A DNA stretch of 64,000 bases from Patagioenas fasciata (lineage: Eukaryota; Chordata; Aves; Columbiformes; Columbidae), in contig NC_092559.1 of the NCBI RefSeq assembly GCF_037038585.1, positions 25,282,488-25,346,487 on the forward strand, in the 5' to 3' direction. Positions 9,873 through 22,130 of this stretch are shown here, piece after piece. Below the pieces are notes generated by a model that did not search any database, was not told the origin of the DNA, and saw nothing but the letters and a program-made list of their open reading frames with translations. Each line of letters opens with the position of its first letter. Positions within the stretch are counted from its first letter, which is position 1. The position numbers and the translations under genes are program-made.

Positions 9873-12202
9873 ATGGTCTTCACCATGGGCTGCAGGGGAA
9901 TTTCTGCTCTGGCACCTGGGGCACCTCCCCCCCCTCCTTCTTCACTGACTGCAGGGTTGTTTTTCTCACATATTCTCACTCCTTTCTCCCAGCAGTTTTT
10001 ACCCTTAAATGTTATCACAGAGGTGCTACCACCACTGCTGATCGACTCAGCTTTGGCCAGCAGAGGGTCCATCTTGGAGCTGGCTGGCACTGGCTGTGTC
10101 GAACATGAGGGAAGCTTCTGGTATCTTCTCACAGAAGCCACACCTACAGCCTCCTCACTAGTAAAACCTTGCCATGCAAACTCACTACACTCATTAGGAA
10201 AGAAAACAAACAGACATGTCAAACAAGGGCTCAATGCCCTTTGCATGGACTCCTCTAACGTGAACTCACTAATTCGTCACTTCATCAACTCACAAAGCTT
10301 CTAACTCACAAGTTCCTTAATCCCGAACTCACATCTCCTAACTTTGGTGCCCATAAGCACCCCAGGCAGGCACCCATGTGTGCAGGGAGAGGCACAAAGG
10401 GCTTCAAGTGGGTGCTGCCTGGGGGCTGCAGGGCTGCCAGAGGAAGAGGCTGTCGGATGGGGCAGGGATTTTGGGGTAGCAAGCACACAGTGCCCTGGGC
10501 AAGTGTCAGGGCTTGTCCACCATTCTCTTCCTCTTGCAGGGTGCCCCTACCTGCCCTTCCCCAGTCTTCCTCTCTCTCCTTTCCTGCTGGGCTCTGGGGC
10601 TGCTCTCAGGCCTTCCAGCTCCTGAGGAGTGCATAGACCAGAACCTGTCCAGTGTATGCCCCAACTGGCTGAGGTGTCTGGTGGTTCAGCTTTTGATCAA
10701 AAGCCACCCCTCCACTCTCATCCTCATCCCCACATCCTCATTCTCACCACTGCACCCTCATCCTGCACCCTCACCCCTGAATCCTCAGGACTCGTTCTCA
10801 ACCTCACCCTCCCCAAACGCTTGCTGTGGCTGTCACCAGTAGCATGAGTGAGTCCCCACCTCAGCGCTTCCCTTGAAAACCACTTCTCCAAACGGTCTAT
10901 GAAGTTAAAGCCTCGAGAGCCCAGTGGGAGCAGGAGGATGAGGCTGGGAACCCTGGCAGGGGAGTTCACAGGGGATGAAGGGCTACTGAGAATCATGGGA
11001 TCTTGGCATGGGGTAATGCTCATATAGGGGATCAGTCAGCCACTCTCCGGATGGAGAAGGAGTGTCTGTTGCAGGGGTTCTTGCAGCAGCTCCAGCAGGG
11101 TCAGATGAGACTCCCCGAAACACTCCGTGTTCAGCTCTTGTCCGGCTGTTGGCCGTGCTCCAGTGCAGGCATGATCCATCATTACTGCTTGTCTCAGCTA
11201 CATGGGAAACAGAACTTACATGTCTTAACTTCATGCAGAAGACTGTCCTACATGACCAATTCTGCAATGACTGTTCCTAGCAACTGTTTACAAATGTCTC
11301 AACACTGAACATCTCAGTGCCCGGTGTCTCAGTGCTCAATATCTGTCTCAATCCAGCTGTTGTCTCACCTAAGCAGATGGAGCTGGAGAGTTCCCAGGTC
11401 ACCCAGGGACTCCATGGCTGGTTGGCACCATCACACTGCATTGATGACAGAAGAATAAATCTGATTTTTCAAGGATGTAACTTCACTTATAAATGAAGTC
11501 ACGTAGTTCCTGCCCCCTCTGCTATGTCTGCATGGTCATCACTCCCACCAGCCCCCTGGTCAGGACCACACACCCTGCTCTGCTCCTCTGCCTCTCTCCT
11601 TGGCCCAGCTCTGGCTGCAGCCTTGTCAAGCATGGACCATCATGCTGTGAGGATGGAGGAGCTCCTCAGCCAGGTCCCCAGACATTCCTGGGACTGACCG
11701 GGAGCCGGGACACCCTCCCACAAAGCCAGGCAGTAGCCATTTTGGCAGCAAGCTTCCACTCCTGAGGATAATGGGCAGGCTTAGCATCACTCTCCTCACC
11801 CTGACCACAGTCTCCCTCAGTGTTGCATTGCAACCATAGGTAAGCTTTGGTGCCAGGTCTGGGCTGACACATTGCATGGAGGCAGACAGCAGGGACGTAG
11901 CTCCCAGGGGTGCCTGCTCCTGCTGCCCTGCCTGCAGGACAGGTGCTTTTCCTTTCCCAGCCTTCCTGTGATGTCCCCAGAGCTCCACAGCCTTCCCTGT
12001 GGTGTCCTTGATGCTCCCCCATCACCAACCCCAGATTTGTATGGCTGGTGGCTCCTCCCAACTTCTGGATCTTGTCTGAGCAGGTTCTGCCCACGATGAG
12101 GTGAGGTAGAGCTGGATGCAGGCTCAGTTGGGCTCATCCCCCCATACCCTGCATATCCCATGCCCATCCAATGCTGCATCCCTAGTCCCAGTGAGGCAGG
12201 AA
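9873..12202. other. Unassigned 2.3 kb, possibly host intergenic
   Basis: Frames up to 143 codons occur on both strands but overlap one another, are Pro/Ser/Leu-rich and show no domain. C-rich microsatellite-like runs (CACCCTCATCC type) occur near 10715-10790. No retroviral or CR1 motifs are seen. This is one of the few stretches that may be unique host DNA. Confidence 0.45.
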
Positions 12203-13050
12203 GCTAATGGATGATCACAAGTGGTGTTTCCCAGGGCTCAGTGTTGGGGCCAGTTCTGTTTATATCTTTATCAGTGATATGGACAACGGATTGAGTGCAC
12301 CCTCAGTAAATTTGCAGATGACACCAAGTTGAGTGGGAGTGCTGAACTGGTTGAGGATAGGAAGGCTCTACAGAAGGATCTGGACCAGCTAGATCATTGG
12401 GCTGAGAGTGACTGTATGAGGTTCAACAAGGCCAAGTGCCGGGTCCTGCACTTGGGTCACAACAACCCCATACAATGCTACAGGTTTGAGGAAGAGTGTC
12501 TGGAAAGCTACCTGTCAGAAAAGGATCTGAGGGTGTTGATTGACAGCCAGCTGAACATGAACCAGCAGTGTGCTCAGGTGGCCAAAAAGACCAACAGCAT
12601 CCTGGATTGTATCAGGTATAGTGCAGCTAGCAGGACTAGGGAAGTGATTGTCCCTCTGTATTCAGTGCTGGTGAGGCCCCACCTTGAATATTGTGTTCTA
12701 TTTTGGGCCCCTCACTACAGGAAAGACATTGAGGTGCTAGAGAGAGTTCAGAGAAGGGCAATGAAGCTGGTGAGGGGTCTAGAGAAAATGTCTTATGAGG
12801 AGCGGCTGAGGGAACTGGGGCTGTTTAGTCTGGAGAAAAGGAGGCTGAGGGGAGACCTTATTGCTCTCTGCAACTATCTGAAAGGAGGTTGTAGCATGGA
12901 GGGTGTTGGTCTCTTCTCCCAAGTAGCAAGTGATAGGTTGAGAGGAAATGGCCTCAAGTTGTGCCAGGGGAGGTTCAGGTTGGATATTAGGAAAAATTTC
13001 TTTAAGAAAGGGGTTGTGAAGCACTGGAACAGGCTTCCGTTTAGCCAGCA
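12203..13050 (+). pseudogene. CR1 ORF2 fragment: RT thumb and C-terminus
   Basis: A 242-codon frame (12329-13057) carries the CR1 RT C-terminal pattern ([54 protein letters not shown]). Upstream, around 12203-12330, the [12 protein letters not shown] and FADDTKL motifs are readable only across frame changes. The copy is 5'-truncated, which is typical for CR1, and ends near 13050 without a clear octamer tail. Confidence 0.85.
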
Positions 13051-13258
13051 CTGCTGATAAATAATTGATAAACTGATAAATAATTATGCTATATCCTGGA
13101 ACCTGTGCAATTAGTTGAGTCGTGTTTAACATATATCTTGAGATTGTTAGATAAAGTGTCCTTTAGTTGAACTTTGCTCATTATAAGCTCATTACAATAC
13201 TAAAAATCACACCCCAAGGAGGAAAAACACAGACTGCTTTTCCCAACATACTCTTCAT

Positions 13259-13741
13259 TCACATCACAGGGACTTTATCCCCCTCCACAGTGTGTGGAGG
13301 CTTCAACTGGGCAGGATCAGCTCGATTGGTAGATCCCTTGGTGTTAACCAACCAAGTGACTTTCGCCAAATTTGAATCCCAATTTCTAAAAGTTCCACCA
13401 CCCATTGCTCTTAGTGTAGTTTTTAACAGTCCATTGTACTGTTTGATTTTTCCAGCAGCTGGTACATGGTAGGGGTTGTGATATATCCACTGAATGCCGT
13501 GCTCTTTGGCCCAAGTGTCTATGAGTTTGTTCCAGAAATGAGTTCTGTTGTCTGACTCAGTTCTCTTTGGGGTGCCATATTGCCATAGGACATGCTTTTC
13601 AAGGCCCAGGATGGTGTTCTGGGCAGTGGCATGGGGCGCGGTGTATGTTTCCAGCCATCTAGTGGTTGCTTCCACCATCATAAGCACATAACGCTTGCCA
13701 TGTCGGGTTTGTGGGAGTGTAATACAGTCAATCTGCCAGGC
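13259..13741 (-). pseudogene. pol: ERVL copy A integrase catalytic core
   Basis: The 142-codon frame contains an ESDNRTHF segment (second Asp of the DDE triad; the usual Gly after Asn is Arg here) and a YHVPAAGKIKQYNG segment. In copies B and C the equivalent reads GKIE or RKIE, so the catalytic Glu has become Lys in copy A. This core normally joins viral DNA to the host chromosome. The first Asp region is frame-disrupted near 13690. Confidence 0.8.
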
Positions 13742-14577
13742 TGTGGCAGTTACACATTCCCCTGAGATTCAGAGCCTTCAATGGGGCAGCTGATGGCTCT
13801 TTTAGCACCTTTTGTGCCCCACTGTGCCTGCCTCCACATACACACCTAGGGTGGCACAAAGGTGCTGATAGTCACATCCTCCCCTACTCCGGGGCAGGGT
13901 GACTTCACTTCCACCAGCTGGTGGGACAGGAGGGGTGGGACTCTCTGTCAATTGACAGGCTCCTTAATGGGACCCTGAGTCAATTGACAGGGTTGTTAGC
14001 AGAGGAAGTGCCCAGAGTAGCTGCAAAGCTTCTGGACTATGTTGTAATGCCCACAGCCAGATCTGACCAGACTATAAAAATGGGGTTCCCACCAAAGGCC
14101 CCTTTTGGAGTGGTCTTCTCGGAGCAGTGGGTCTGTGAACTAGAGCCCTCTCCTTAGACTGGAACACTGTTTAAGGAGACTTCCCAGGACTGAGAGTACC
14201 TCACCTCATTGTTTGGGTGAGTGGTTATTTACTGGGTTTATCCTTGAATGAGTCTTTGCCTAACCAGGCAAGTGAGAGTCCTCACCTAGCCCAGGCAAGT
14301 GATTATTTCTTGTGGGTACTCTTGAGTCAGAGGGCTCTGGTTTTGTTTCTTGTGAGTGTGTGCATGCATGCTATGGATCCTCATTATTCTTATTTTGCTG
14401 TACCCCAATAATCTACTCAACTGATATCCGAACCTGTATTTTACGTTGTCGGAGTGCTAACTAATTGTATAAACCCTGTTTCTGGTTAGCTGATTGGTTG
14501 CACTTTTCCGGCTAGAATAAAGTCTGTTTTGGAACTTGTTCCCTGCCTAAAACTGATTTTGGGGTGCCTCTGTGACA
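13742..14577 (+). mobile_element. Solo ERVL-type LTR, 836 bp, TSD caggc
   Basis: It begins TGTGGCAG and ends CTGTGACA, flanked by direct repeats caggc (13737-13741 and 14578-14582). The interrupted integrase is continuous without it, as copies B and C show. TATAAAA lies at 14073-14079 and AATAAA at 14516-14521, both plus-strand, so the LTR is opposite to its host provirus. The 5-bp duplication is the ERVL class value. It is related to the longer LTR at 25980-26974 but lacks its hairpin array. Confidence 0.9.
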
Positions 14578-14582
14578 CAGGC

Positions 14583-15780
14583 TTCCCCATATTTATACTT
14601 CAGCCATTGCCCCCGAACCACATAGGCTTTAACTGCTTGGCTTGCTTGATTGTAGAGCATGTTTCACAATTGTGAATAATCTGCACAATAGTGTCCATGG
14701 TCATTCTACCCCTCAATCATGAGCCTACCTATATATTGTGTCTCTTCCCTGATGACCTGAGGCATCATGGGCCCACTGAGCTATGAATAATTAACCTTTG
14801 TGTTGCCAGTCCAGATCTACCTGAGACACCTTAATCTTGGCAACTCAATCCATCTGATGGTTGTTTTGATGTTGTTCAGTGAACCGACTTCTAGGCACAT
14901 GGCTGTCTATGTGGTACACTTTTACAGGCAGGTTCTCTAGCCGGGCAGCAATATCTCACCACAATTCAGCAGCCCAGATGAGTTTGCCTCTGCGCTGTCA
15001 GTTGTTCCTCTTCCATTGCTGCAACCACCTCCACAGGACATTTGCCCCCATCCATGAATCAGCATAGAGATAAAGCACTGGCCACTTTACTCATTCAGCA
15101 ATGCCCAAAGCCAGCTGTATTGCTTTTACCTCTGCAAACTGACTCGATTCACCTTGTCCCTTAGTGGCCTCTGCAACTTGCCGCATGAGACTCCACACAG
15201 CAGATTTCCACATCTGATGCTTTCCCACAATAAGACATGACCCATCAGTAAACAAGGCATAACGCTACTCATCCTCGAGTAGCTTATTATATGATGGGGC
15301 CTCTTCAGCACATGTCACCTTCCCTTCTGGCAATACTCCAAAATCCTTACCCTCTGGCCAGTCCATGATCACCTCTAAGATCCCCGGGTGATCAAGGTTC
15401 CCCATTTAAGCCCATTGCGTGATCAATGAAACTCACTTACTCCATGTGGCGTCAGTTGCATGATGAGTAGAGGAGACTTTTCCTGTGAACATCCAGCCCT
15501 ATACTGGCAATCGAGGTGCCAGGAGGAGCTGTGCTTCAGTGCCAATCACTTCATAAGCAGCTCGAACCCCTTTGCATGCTGCTAACATCTCCTTTTCAGT
15601 TGGAGTGTAGCGGGCCTTGGAACCTCTGTATCCCTCCGACTCCAAAATCCCAGGGGTCAACCTCGAGTCTCCTCTGGTGCTTTCTGCCAAAGGCTCCAGG
15701 TGGGGCCATTCTCCCCAGCTGCAGTGTAGAGCACATTTTTAACATTTTGTCCTGCCCGAACTGGCCCAAGAGCCATGGCA
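14583..15780 (-). pseudogene. pol: ERVL copy A integrase N-terminus and RNase H
   Basis: DNA similarity to 23290-23970 and 38540-39720 places the integrase zinc-binding region near 14600-14800 and RNase H near 14880-15300, followed upstream by the RT-RNase H connection (15499-15781). Frames here are short and broken, so the RNase H catalytic residues cannot be read in a single frame. The reading relies on nucleotide similarity with copy C. Confidence 0.7.
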
Positions 15781-16674
15781 TGGGCTATCTCCCGCTTAAT
15801 TTGTTCAAAGGTCTGCTGCTGCTTAGGGCCCTACTCAAAGCCATTCTTCTTCCAGGTTACCTGATAGAGAGGGCTTATGATCTGACTGTATTTTGGAATG
15901 TGCGTTTTCCAAAATCCCACAACCCCCATGAAAGTCTGTGTTTCCTTTTTACTAGTCGGTGCAGAAATAGAAGCTATTTTGTTGACCATATCCATTGGAA
16001 TTTGATGACGTCCGTACTGCCATCTTACTCCTAAAAACTGGATCTCCCATGCAGGTCACTTGACCTTACTTTGTTTTATAGCAAAACCAGCTTGCAGGAG
16101 AATCTGAATTATCCTCTCACCTTTCTCAAAAACCTCTGCTGCTGTGTCACCCCACATGATGATGTCATCAATGTACTGCAGGTGTTCCGGAGCTTTGCCC
16201 TGCTCCAGTGCAGCCTGGATCAGTTCATGGCAAATGGTGAAGTTGTGCTTCCACCCCTGGGGCAGTCGAATCCAGGTGTACCGGATGCCTCTCCAGGTGA
16301 AGGCAAACTGTGGCCTGCACTCTGCTGCCAGAGGAATAGAGAAAAATGCATTAACAGTGTCAATTGTAGCATACCATTTGACTGCCTTCGACTCCATATT
16401 GTAGCTCTAGCATGTCCAGCACAGCAGCACTCAATGGTGGCATGACTTCATTCAGGCCACTATAGTCCACTGTTAGTCTCTACTCTCCACTGGGCTTCCT
16501 CACTGTCCATATGGGACTGTTAAAGGGTGAGTGAGTCTTACTGATCACTCTTTGGCTCTCCAGTTGACGAATCAGGTTATGGACAGGAATCAAAGAATCT
16601 CGGTCAGTGCTATATTGCTGCCAGTGCACTGTCATGGTAGCAATTGGCACCCGCTGGTCATCAACCTTCAGCAA
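15780..16674 (-). pseudogene. pol: ERVL copy A reverse transcriptase
   Basis: Frames 16056-16397 and 16480-16674 encode the finger and palm parts: a QRVISKTHSPFNSPIW segment, an IDTVNAFFSIPLA motif (first catalytic Asp region) and LQYIDDIIMWG (the YIDD active site). The RT copies retroviral RNA into DNA. The intervening piece is out of frame, and the connection domain continues broken down to about 15780. Confidence 0.8.
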
Positions 16675-16676
16675 TC

Positions 16677-17095
16677 CTACAACAGAAGGGTCCTCTGAGA
16701 GAGGCCAGGCAAGGTAGACAGCTGTCTAATGTCCTCTGTCTCCACAGAGGCTATGCTAAAAACCCACCTGTACCCCTTCAGGTTCTTAAAATACACTCTT
16801 CTGAGGTAGTCTATACCAAGAATGCATGGAACATCTGGGCCAGTCACAATGGGGTGCTTTTGCCAGTCCTTTCCAGTCATGCTCACCTCAGCATCTCATA
16901 CAGTTAGCTGTTGGTATCCCCCAGTCACCCCAGAAATGCTGATGGGTTCTATCCCTTCATAGTTTGATGGAATCAGAGTACATTGGGCCCCGGTGTCCAC
17001 CAGAGCCCTGTACTCCTGTGGTTCTGATGTTCCAGGCCACTGAATCCACACAGTCCAATAAACTCTGTTATCACTCTCCTCCACTTGGCTGGAGG
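16677..17095 (-). pseudogene. pro: ERVL copy A protease
   Basis: The frame 16896-17084 carries VDTGAQCTLIP (aspartic protease active site DTGA). After one in-frame stop near 16897 the next frame continues with CILGIDYLRR, the conserved C-terminal protease helix region. The enzyme would cleave Gag and Pol. The stop and the changed motif (RRVYFKN rather than RRGYFKD) indicate decay. Confidence 0.8.
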
Positions 17096-17099
17096 CCGC

Positions 17100-19096
17100 G
17101 TCCCCTAGTCCCAGTCATGGTACTCATTGCTTCCTCCTTGTAAGAATGAATCAGAAGTGCCTTTCAAGAGGGTCAGAGGCAAGGTCAGCTCTTCTAGTCT
17201 GTCTGGGGAACTGCCTGCTGGAAACTGGGGCAGCATTTTTCCTGGCGTAATGTCCTCTTGTGGTTGTCTCCCCTTTTAACTCATGTACCCATGCCTCTAG
17301 GACTGAGGTAGGTTGTCCATCCCACCTCCTCACGTCCTCTACGTTGTCGCGCAGTAAAAACCACAGGGTGCCCCATTTTGAATACCCTCTGTATTCTCTC
17401 TCTTAATTGGAGAAACGCTCATTCTGAGTAGCTGAAACCCAAGGCCATGCAGGTGGGGAGCGAAACTTGTCTTCAAAATGCTGGAACTCTTGGGACAATT
17501 TTTCAGCTAGCACATTGGGCAGTTTCTCCACAGACAAGATGGAAGCCTGTAGGGAGGAGGATAGACTTCCCTCATACTGCTGGAGCTGACCAGCCAACTG
17601 ATACACCGTTTGTCCCTCGCCTTCTTTCCATGACATTACTGCCAATGAGCTGGCATGGGATGATGGTGTACTTCACAGAAACCTCCACCACATGGGTTGC
17701 ATGCACTGGATCTCATCGGTATCAGTGAGTGGATCGTCATTATTGGTGTTATTATAAATCACCTCCAGAACAGCTAGCTCCCTCAGGTACTGGATACCTT
17801 TCTCCATGGTGGTCCACTTGCCTGGGTGACAGGTAACATCTTCCTTGAAGGGATACCTTTCCTTCACACCTGACAGAAGTCACCTCCAGAGGCTGAGGGT
17901 TTGTGTCTTCCTTCCAATCGCCTTGTCAATGCCCTAGACAGGGATCCTAATTGCTTAGCTTCCCTGCCTTCTAATTACATGCTACTTGCCCCATTATCCC
18001 TGCATCGGAGCAACCAAGCAACAACGTGTTCACCATCCCAGCAGTTGAAATCCTTTCACATATCTCGCAACTCACCCAGGGATAGCAATTGGGTGACTAT
18101 CTCTGGTTCTGCCTCCTCCTCCTTTTCCTGTTCTTGTGATGGGCCTGGGTCATCAATTTCCCTCACTAAGCAAACTGATTTCTTTGTGTAGTTCTTCTTC
18201 TGGAGAGGACCAACAGGTTGGTTCTCTGATTCAGTTGCAGCACCTGCCACATGGGTCTGAGTAGCCACAGTGCCCGTTGCCTGGCTTTGAGTAGCCACAG
18301 TGCCTGTCACTGGCGTCTGAGCAGCCACAGCATCTGGCACAAGGGCAGGAGCAGACGCAGTGCCTGTGGGTTTGTTACCACCCCCTTTGCCCTGGGGGCA
18401 CTGCATGATGTTGAGCAGTGTTTAATAGATAATGGCCAGGGCCCAATACAGCACAGTAAGTTGTGCCTCTTTAGAATAACTAGAGCATCTCCCTTTTACA
18501 TATTCTGTCACCTCACCAAGGTCCTGCAGTTGTTCAGGAGTGAAACTCCAGACTGTCAAAGGTGAGAAATTCTCCAGATATCTGCCCATGTTTTCCCACA
18601 CACCATTCCACCCATGCTCATCCGCCCTTGGGGCAAATCTATGGGTGATATTCCCAGTATATCCTTTTGTAACCCTGTATATGACCTGGCACACATTCAG
18701 AAGACATTACAGGAAGATCAGGCTATCTTGAGTATCCCCAGGGTGTCCAAAATCCTCAGAAACTGTTGGACCCAAGCTGGAGGAGAAAAAAGAAGTGAAG
18801 AGATGAGGGAAGATTTCACCTCCCTCCGTCTTCTCCATAGACTGGGTGCAATTACTAATCAATTCTGAGAGGTGGCACCTGAGATATGGAAAAATCAAAA
18901 ATATCTTATAAAAATACCAATATAGCTGTGTAAGGAAGGAAATCACAATCTCATAGGTTGATATCATACAGGACAGCGTTATGATAAACCAAATCCTTTT
19001 GTCAGATGTTACCAACAGCACTCCAGGGAACATACGGGGCATGTAGGAATTCAAGTGGCACAGCCACGTGGACAAACAAAGAAACATCATGACCAC
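17100..19096 (-). pseudogene. gag: ERVL copy A gag remnant
   Basis: Successive minus-strand frames (17151-17333, 17403-17645, 17673-17867, 18056-18406, 18422-18694, 18707-19096) match the order of copies C and E. They show a RRWDGQPTSVLEAWVHEL segment near the C-terminus, a KEDVTCHPGKW capsid segment, a repetitive Thr/Ala/Gln linker at 18245-18360, and an N-terminal frame with hydrophobic stretches. No CCHC zinc knuckle is seen, as in copies C and E. Several frameshifts separate the pieces. Confidence 0.7.
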
Positions 19097-19169
19097 TTAA
19101 CTAATAGTGTGAGCTCTAACACACTCCAGTCAGCTCTGTGTTTTTTGGGTTTTTTTGGTGTTTTTTTGT
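19097..19169. repeat. T/G low-complexity tract
   Basis: A run of T with interspersed G from about 19138 to 19178. It sits between ERVL copy A and an LTR-like block and has no coding content. Confidence 0.6.
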
Positions 19170-19610
19170 TTGTTGTAGGAAACAATTATTTTGCAAATAT
19201 AATAGGCTCAGGCAGGATCTCTCAGCAAAGCAATCTTTTTAATAACGATATTGCAAGACGGGATGTTCTACCTGAAGGTAGGCACACATAATAGGGCAAA
19301 AAACCCCTGCTTATATCCCCCCAAAATCCCAACCACAATTTCCCTCCCCTGTTCCCCATTGGTTGGGTACTTCATTGTTTACAGACTACCCCGAGGCTTG
19401 CCTCAGTTTACATACAATACCCTTCCCCCTAAATTAACTTGTAAATACAGGTATCAGTATGTATACAGGTATCAGTATATATTCCGGGAAGAGACTGTGT
19501 TTTACATTAAGGATTCATAGTCTGATGTCTCTCGGTCCTTCTCCCCTGCTGGGGTCAGGTGCCAGGTCCTCAGTTATGTAAAAACAACAGTTCTTCATTA
19601 AATGTTCCTT
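19170..19610 (-). repeat. Possible LTR fragment
   Basis: On the minus strand a GATATAAGCAGGGG TATA-like box (complement of 19308-19321) is followed about 80 bases on by ATTAAAAAGATTGC, which may serve as a polyadenylation signal. This spacing suits an LTR. Neither end nor target duplication could be fixed, so family and limits are open. Confidence 0.35.
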
Positions 19611-20785
19611 ACATTTGTTTTTGGATTTTTTTGTTTTGGTTTGGTTTTGTTGTTTTTTGGGTTTTTTTAATCCCAAACTTTTTTATTCTTTCTCCTGCCT
19701 GGCTCGCCAAAAAGGACTGTTGTAGGTTAGCCCCACCTCCCCCTCAGCCGGCAGCTGCTAAAACTACGTGCCACTTCCTCCCCCGCCTCCAGTGGGATGG
19801 AGAGGAGAATTAAAAGGAAAAAAAAAAATTAAAAAAAGGCAAAAACTCATGGGTTAGGATAAAAAACAATTTAATGGGGCAGCAAGGAGAAAACAAGGGA
19901 GGACAAACAAACAGTAACAGCAGTGACAAAGGAACCTACAAAGACGGTGGGCACACAGTGCTGCGTGACCACCCTCCCCCACTGTATACGCCTTTCCCAC
20001 CTGGCTGCTCACCACTGTAACAGTCAGCGCTGAAACCACCACTGCTTTCCCCCTCCCTTGTCCCCAATCCCCATTTGCATCCTGAATACCAAGAGAGAGA
20101 CACGTGGTCCCCGCTGGAACTACGTGATCCCTGCTGGAGCTCTGCCACTCCCTGGCTCACCCCCTCCCCGAAACAGAACCCCCCCAAGAGACAGAGACCG
20201 GATATGGTATAGAATACCCAGATATCCTGGCAGCGTGGAAATTAACTCCATCCTGACTGACCCTGCACAAAAGGTAATATCATTGTAAGTTTTGCTGCTA
20301 AAGTCTTGTTAAATTTTGTGATATAATAATATACTTTTGCCAAGTCACTAATCACTGTAATTTGAATCCTACCATGGGTCATGTCCGCAGGTCATCTCAT
20401 AGGAACTCTGCTTCCCCCAGAGGGTGGGCAGAAATGTCTTCACATGCAAATGCACCCTGAAAGATTCTGCCGATCTAGTCTCCATCCTGTGAGGATGCAG
20501 CTTTGCCCACCTTGTAATGGTGTGCTTTGTCTGCAAGCTGCCCCAGCAAGGCAAGCAAAATCACCCACTCACATAAAAAAAAAAAAAAAATCATGTCAGC
20601 TGTGGTTGTCTTTTTTAAAAAACTGCTCTCACTCCCCCTCTGCAGCAGCTTCTATCCCCACAGGTCCCCCTGCAGAGAGGAGGACTCATTGCTATCTACT
20701 GACCACAACTTCCCTTCCCCAGGGACATGTGGATACCCCCCCAATTACCCTCGTTCAGCTCCCTGGGCTCACTTCCCACTTTATC
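19611..20785. other. Unassigned, low-complexity
   Basis: It contains a T/G-rich tract (19617-19672), A-rich runs (19816-19842) and a poly-A run (about 20575-20590). No recognisable coding domain is present. Parts near 19850-20280 look like an old LTR but no end could be defined. Confidence 0.35.
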
Positions 20786-21927
20786 CTAATCCAAACTTCC
20801 ATCCTGTACCATTGCTCCACACCTGCCCACCGGTGGCAGAGGTGACATCGGCATCCCAAATCCAGCTTCCTGCCCTGTGGTGCCTTCATACCCATCCCCA
20901 CCAGATGCCTTTCCAGCCCCAGGACTCCCTGTAGAGTTAGGTGATGGAGGCAATGGCATCGATAGATGTGAGATGTTGGTAAAGCACTTCCTTCGTGCTG
21001 TACAACATGCTAAGTAAAACATGCAGTCAAAGCCCCCATCCCATCCATTCCATCTCTCTGGGTTACAATCAGGGATTCTATGCTTCTCTGCCACTGCATT
21101 TTGGCAGTGCTTCTCAATCTGCTTCTGTGGACATCTGTCAAGCTTGTGCTTTTGACACAAGGTTTTTGGCAGGTCCATGGGTGAACCCAAAGCCTCTTGC
21201 AGAAGCATTATAAATATAACCCAGCACCAGGGGTGCCAACACACAAGCCATACAGTCTATCCAGCCTGGCCCAGCCTCAGTGAGGCCAGTGCATGCCACC
21301 ATGTGTGACATGGAACAGTGTCTGCCACATCCCTGGCACCTCAAACAGGGCAGATTGTCCCTGCCAAACAGTGCAGAAAGGCAGGGGCTGGTGTTAGGCC
21401 AAAAGGATGGAGCATGACATCCAGGGCAAGGGCAAGAGAGCCCTAAGGGCAGAATTCTCAGGTCACTGTGAAAAGCTTGTGAGTTTGGGACTGTGTAAAA
21501 GGCAACAAGGAGAAGTAATGTGTTACAAGAGGAGTGGTTTCTGCTCACCCCAGCCTTCAGGGCCACCTGGACTGGAGGGAGAGGCACTGAGCAGCAGCAG
21601 CAGTGGGGCCCTGGGGTGTGCTGGGGCTCATTACAGGTGCTGAGTGGCACGGGCAGTGGTACTTAACACCCTGATGTGGGGCTCCACCACACTTAGTACA
21701 CAGACCACAGCCTTGGTGCCATCCAGTGCCCCAGACACTGACATCCCAGAGATGGCATGTATTTAGGCACTTGAATTCCACCTGAATTTTCAGTAGCCCA
21801 CAGCCCCATGCCTGCTCTAGGCACTGCAGGGAGCAGAACAACAGCTCAGGCACACAGTGACAGTGCACTCCCTGTTGTGTACATCCAAAGCCCCCAAGAG
21901 CAGTGATGCAAACACAAGGAAGGCTAG
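20786..21927 (-). other. Overlapping Cys-rich open frames, function unknown
   Basis: Three long overlapping frames on the minus strand: 152 codons (20786-21244), 170 codons (21138-21650) and 176 codons (21557-22087). They are rich in Cys and His. The first starts with a hydrophobic stretch (VIFIMLLQEALG) resembling a signal peptide and has about ten Cys. I do not recognise a family. Overlap in different frames argues against all three being genes. It could be a decayed retroviral or host secreted-protein sequence. Confidence 0.3.
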
Positions 21928-22130
21928 TGTAACGTGCGGAAACAACTTTACGACCTATAAGGCCATAAAACTTTACAACCTGCAGGGTTATAAAGATGGT
22001 ATGTTTATTCAGCACCGGGCACAAGAGGAATATTTCCTCTAATCTCGCGTGCCTTCTAACAATATGAGGTGTGTTTAAATACAGCAAGGCATTACATATT
22101 CATGGTAACCCCAGGAACGCCTATACATAT
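21928..22130 (-). repeat. LTR fragment truncated by ERVL copy B
   Basis: It starts TGTAACGTGC on the plus strand, and the plus-strand TTTATT near 22000 gives a minus-strand AATAAA. It then stops abruptly where the copy B LTR begins at 22131. I read it as the U5-R side of a minus-strand LTR. The family is not identified. Confidence 0.4.

Larger units (their letters stand above)
13060..19096 (-). mobile_element. ERVL-like provirus, copy A (minus strand)
   Basis: From 19096 down to about 13180 the minus strand encodes gag, protease, RT, RNase H and integrase with no env. This is the layout of avian class III (ERVL-like) elements. The protein style matches copies B, C, D and E in this window. 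No flanking LTR is visible at either end. An 836-bp solo LTR at 13742-14577 splits the integrase. Stops and frameshifts break every domain. Confidence 0.85.

Noticed and set aside
9860..10304. Open frames of 128 and 143 codons on opposite strands
   Set aside because: They are mirror frames of each other, Ser/Pro-rich, with no recognised domain.
21557..22087. Cys-rich 176-codon frame as a receptor-type protein
   Set aside because: Cys spacing does not fit a known repeat pattern and part of the frame lies in an LTR fragment; kept only as an unknown.
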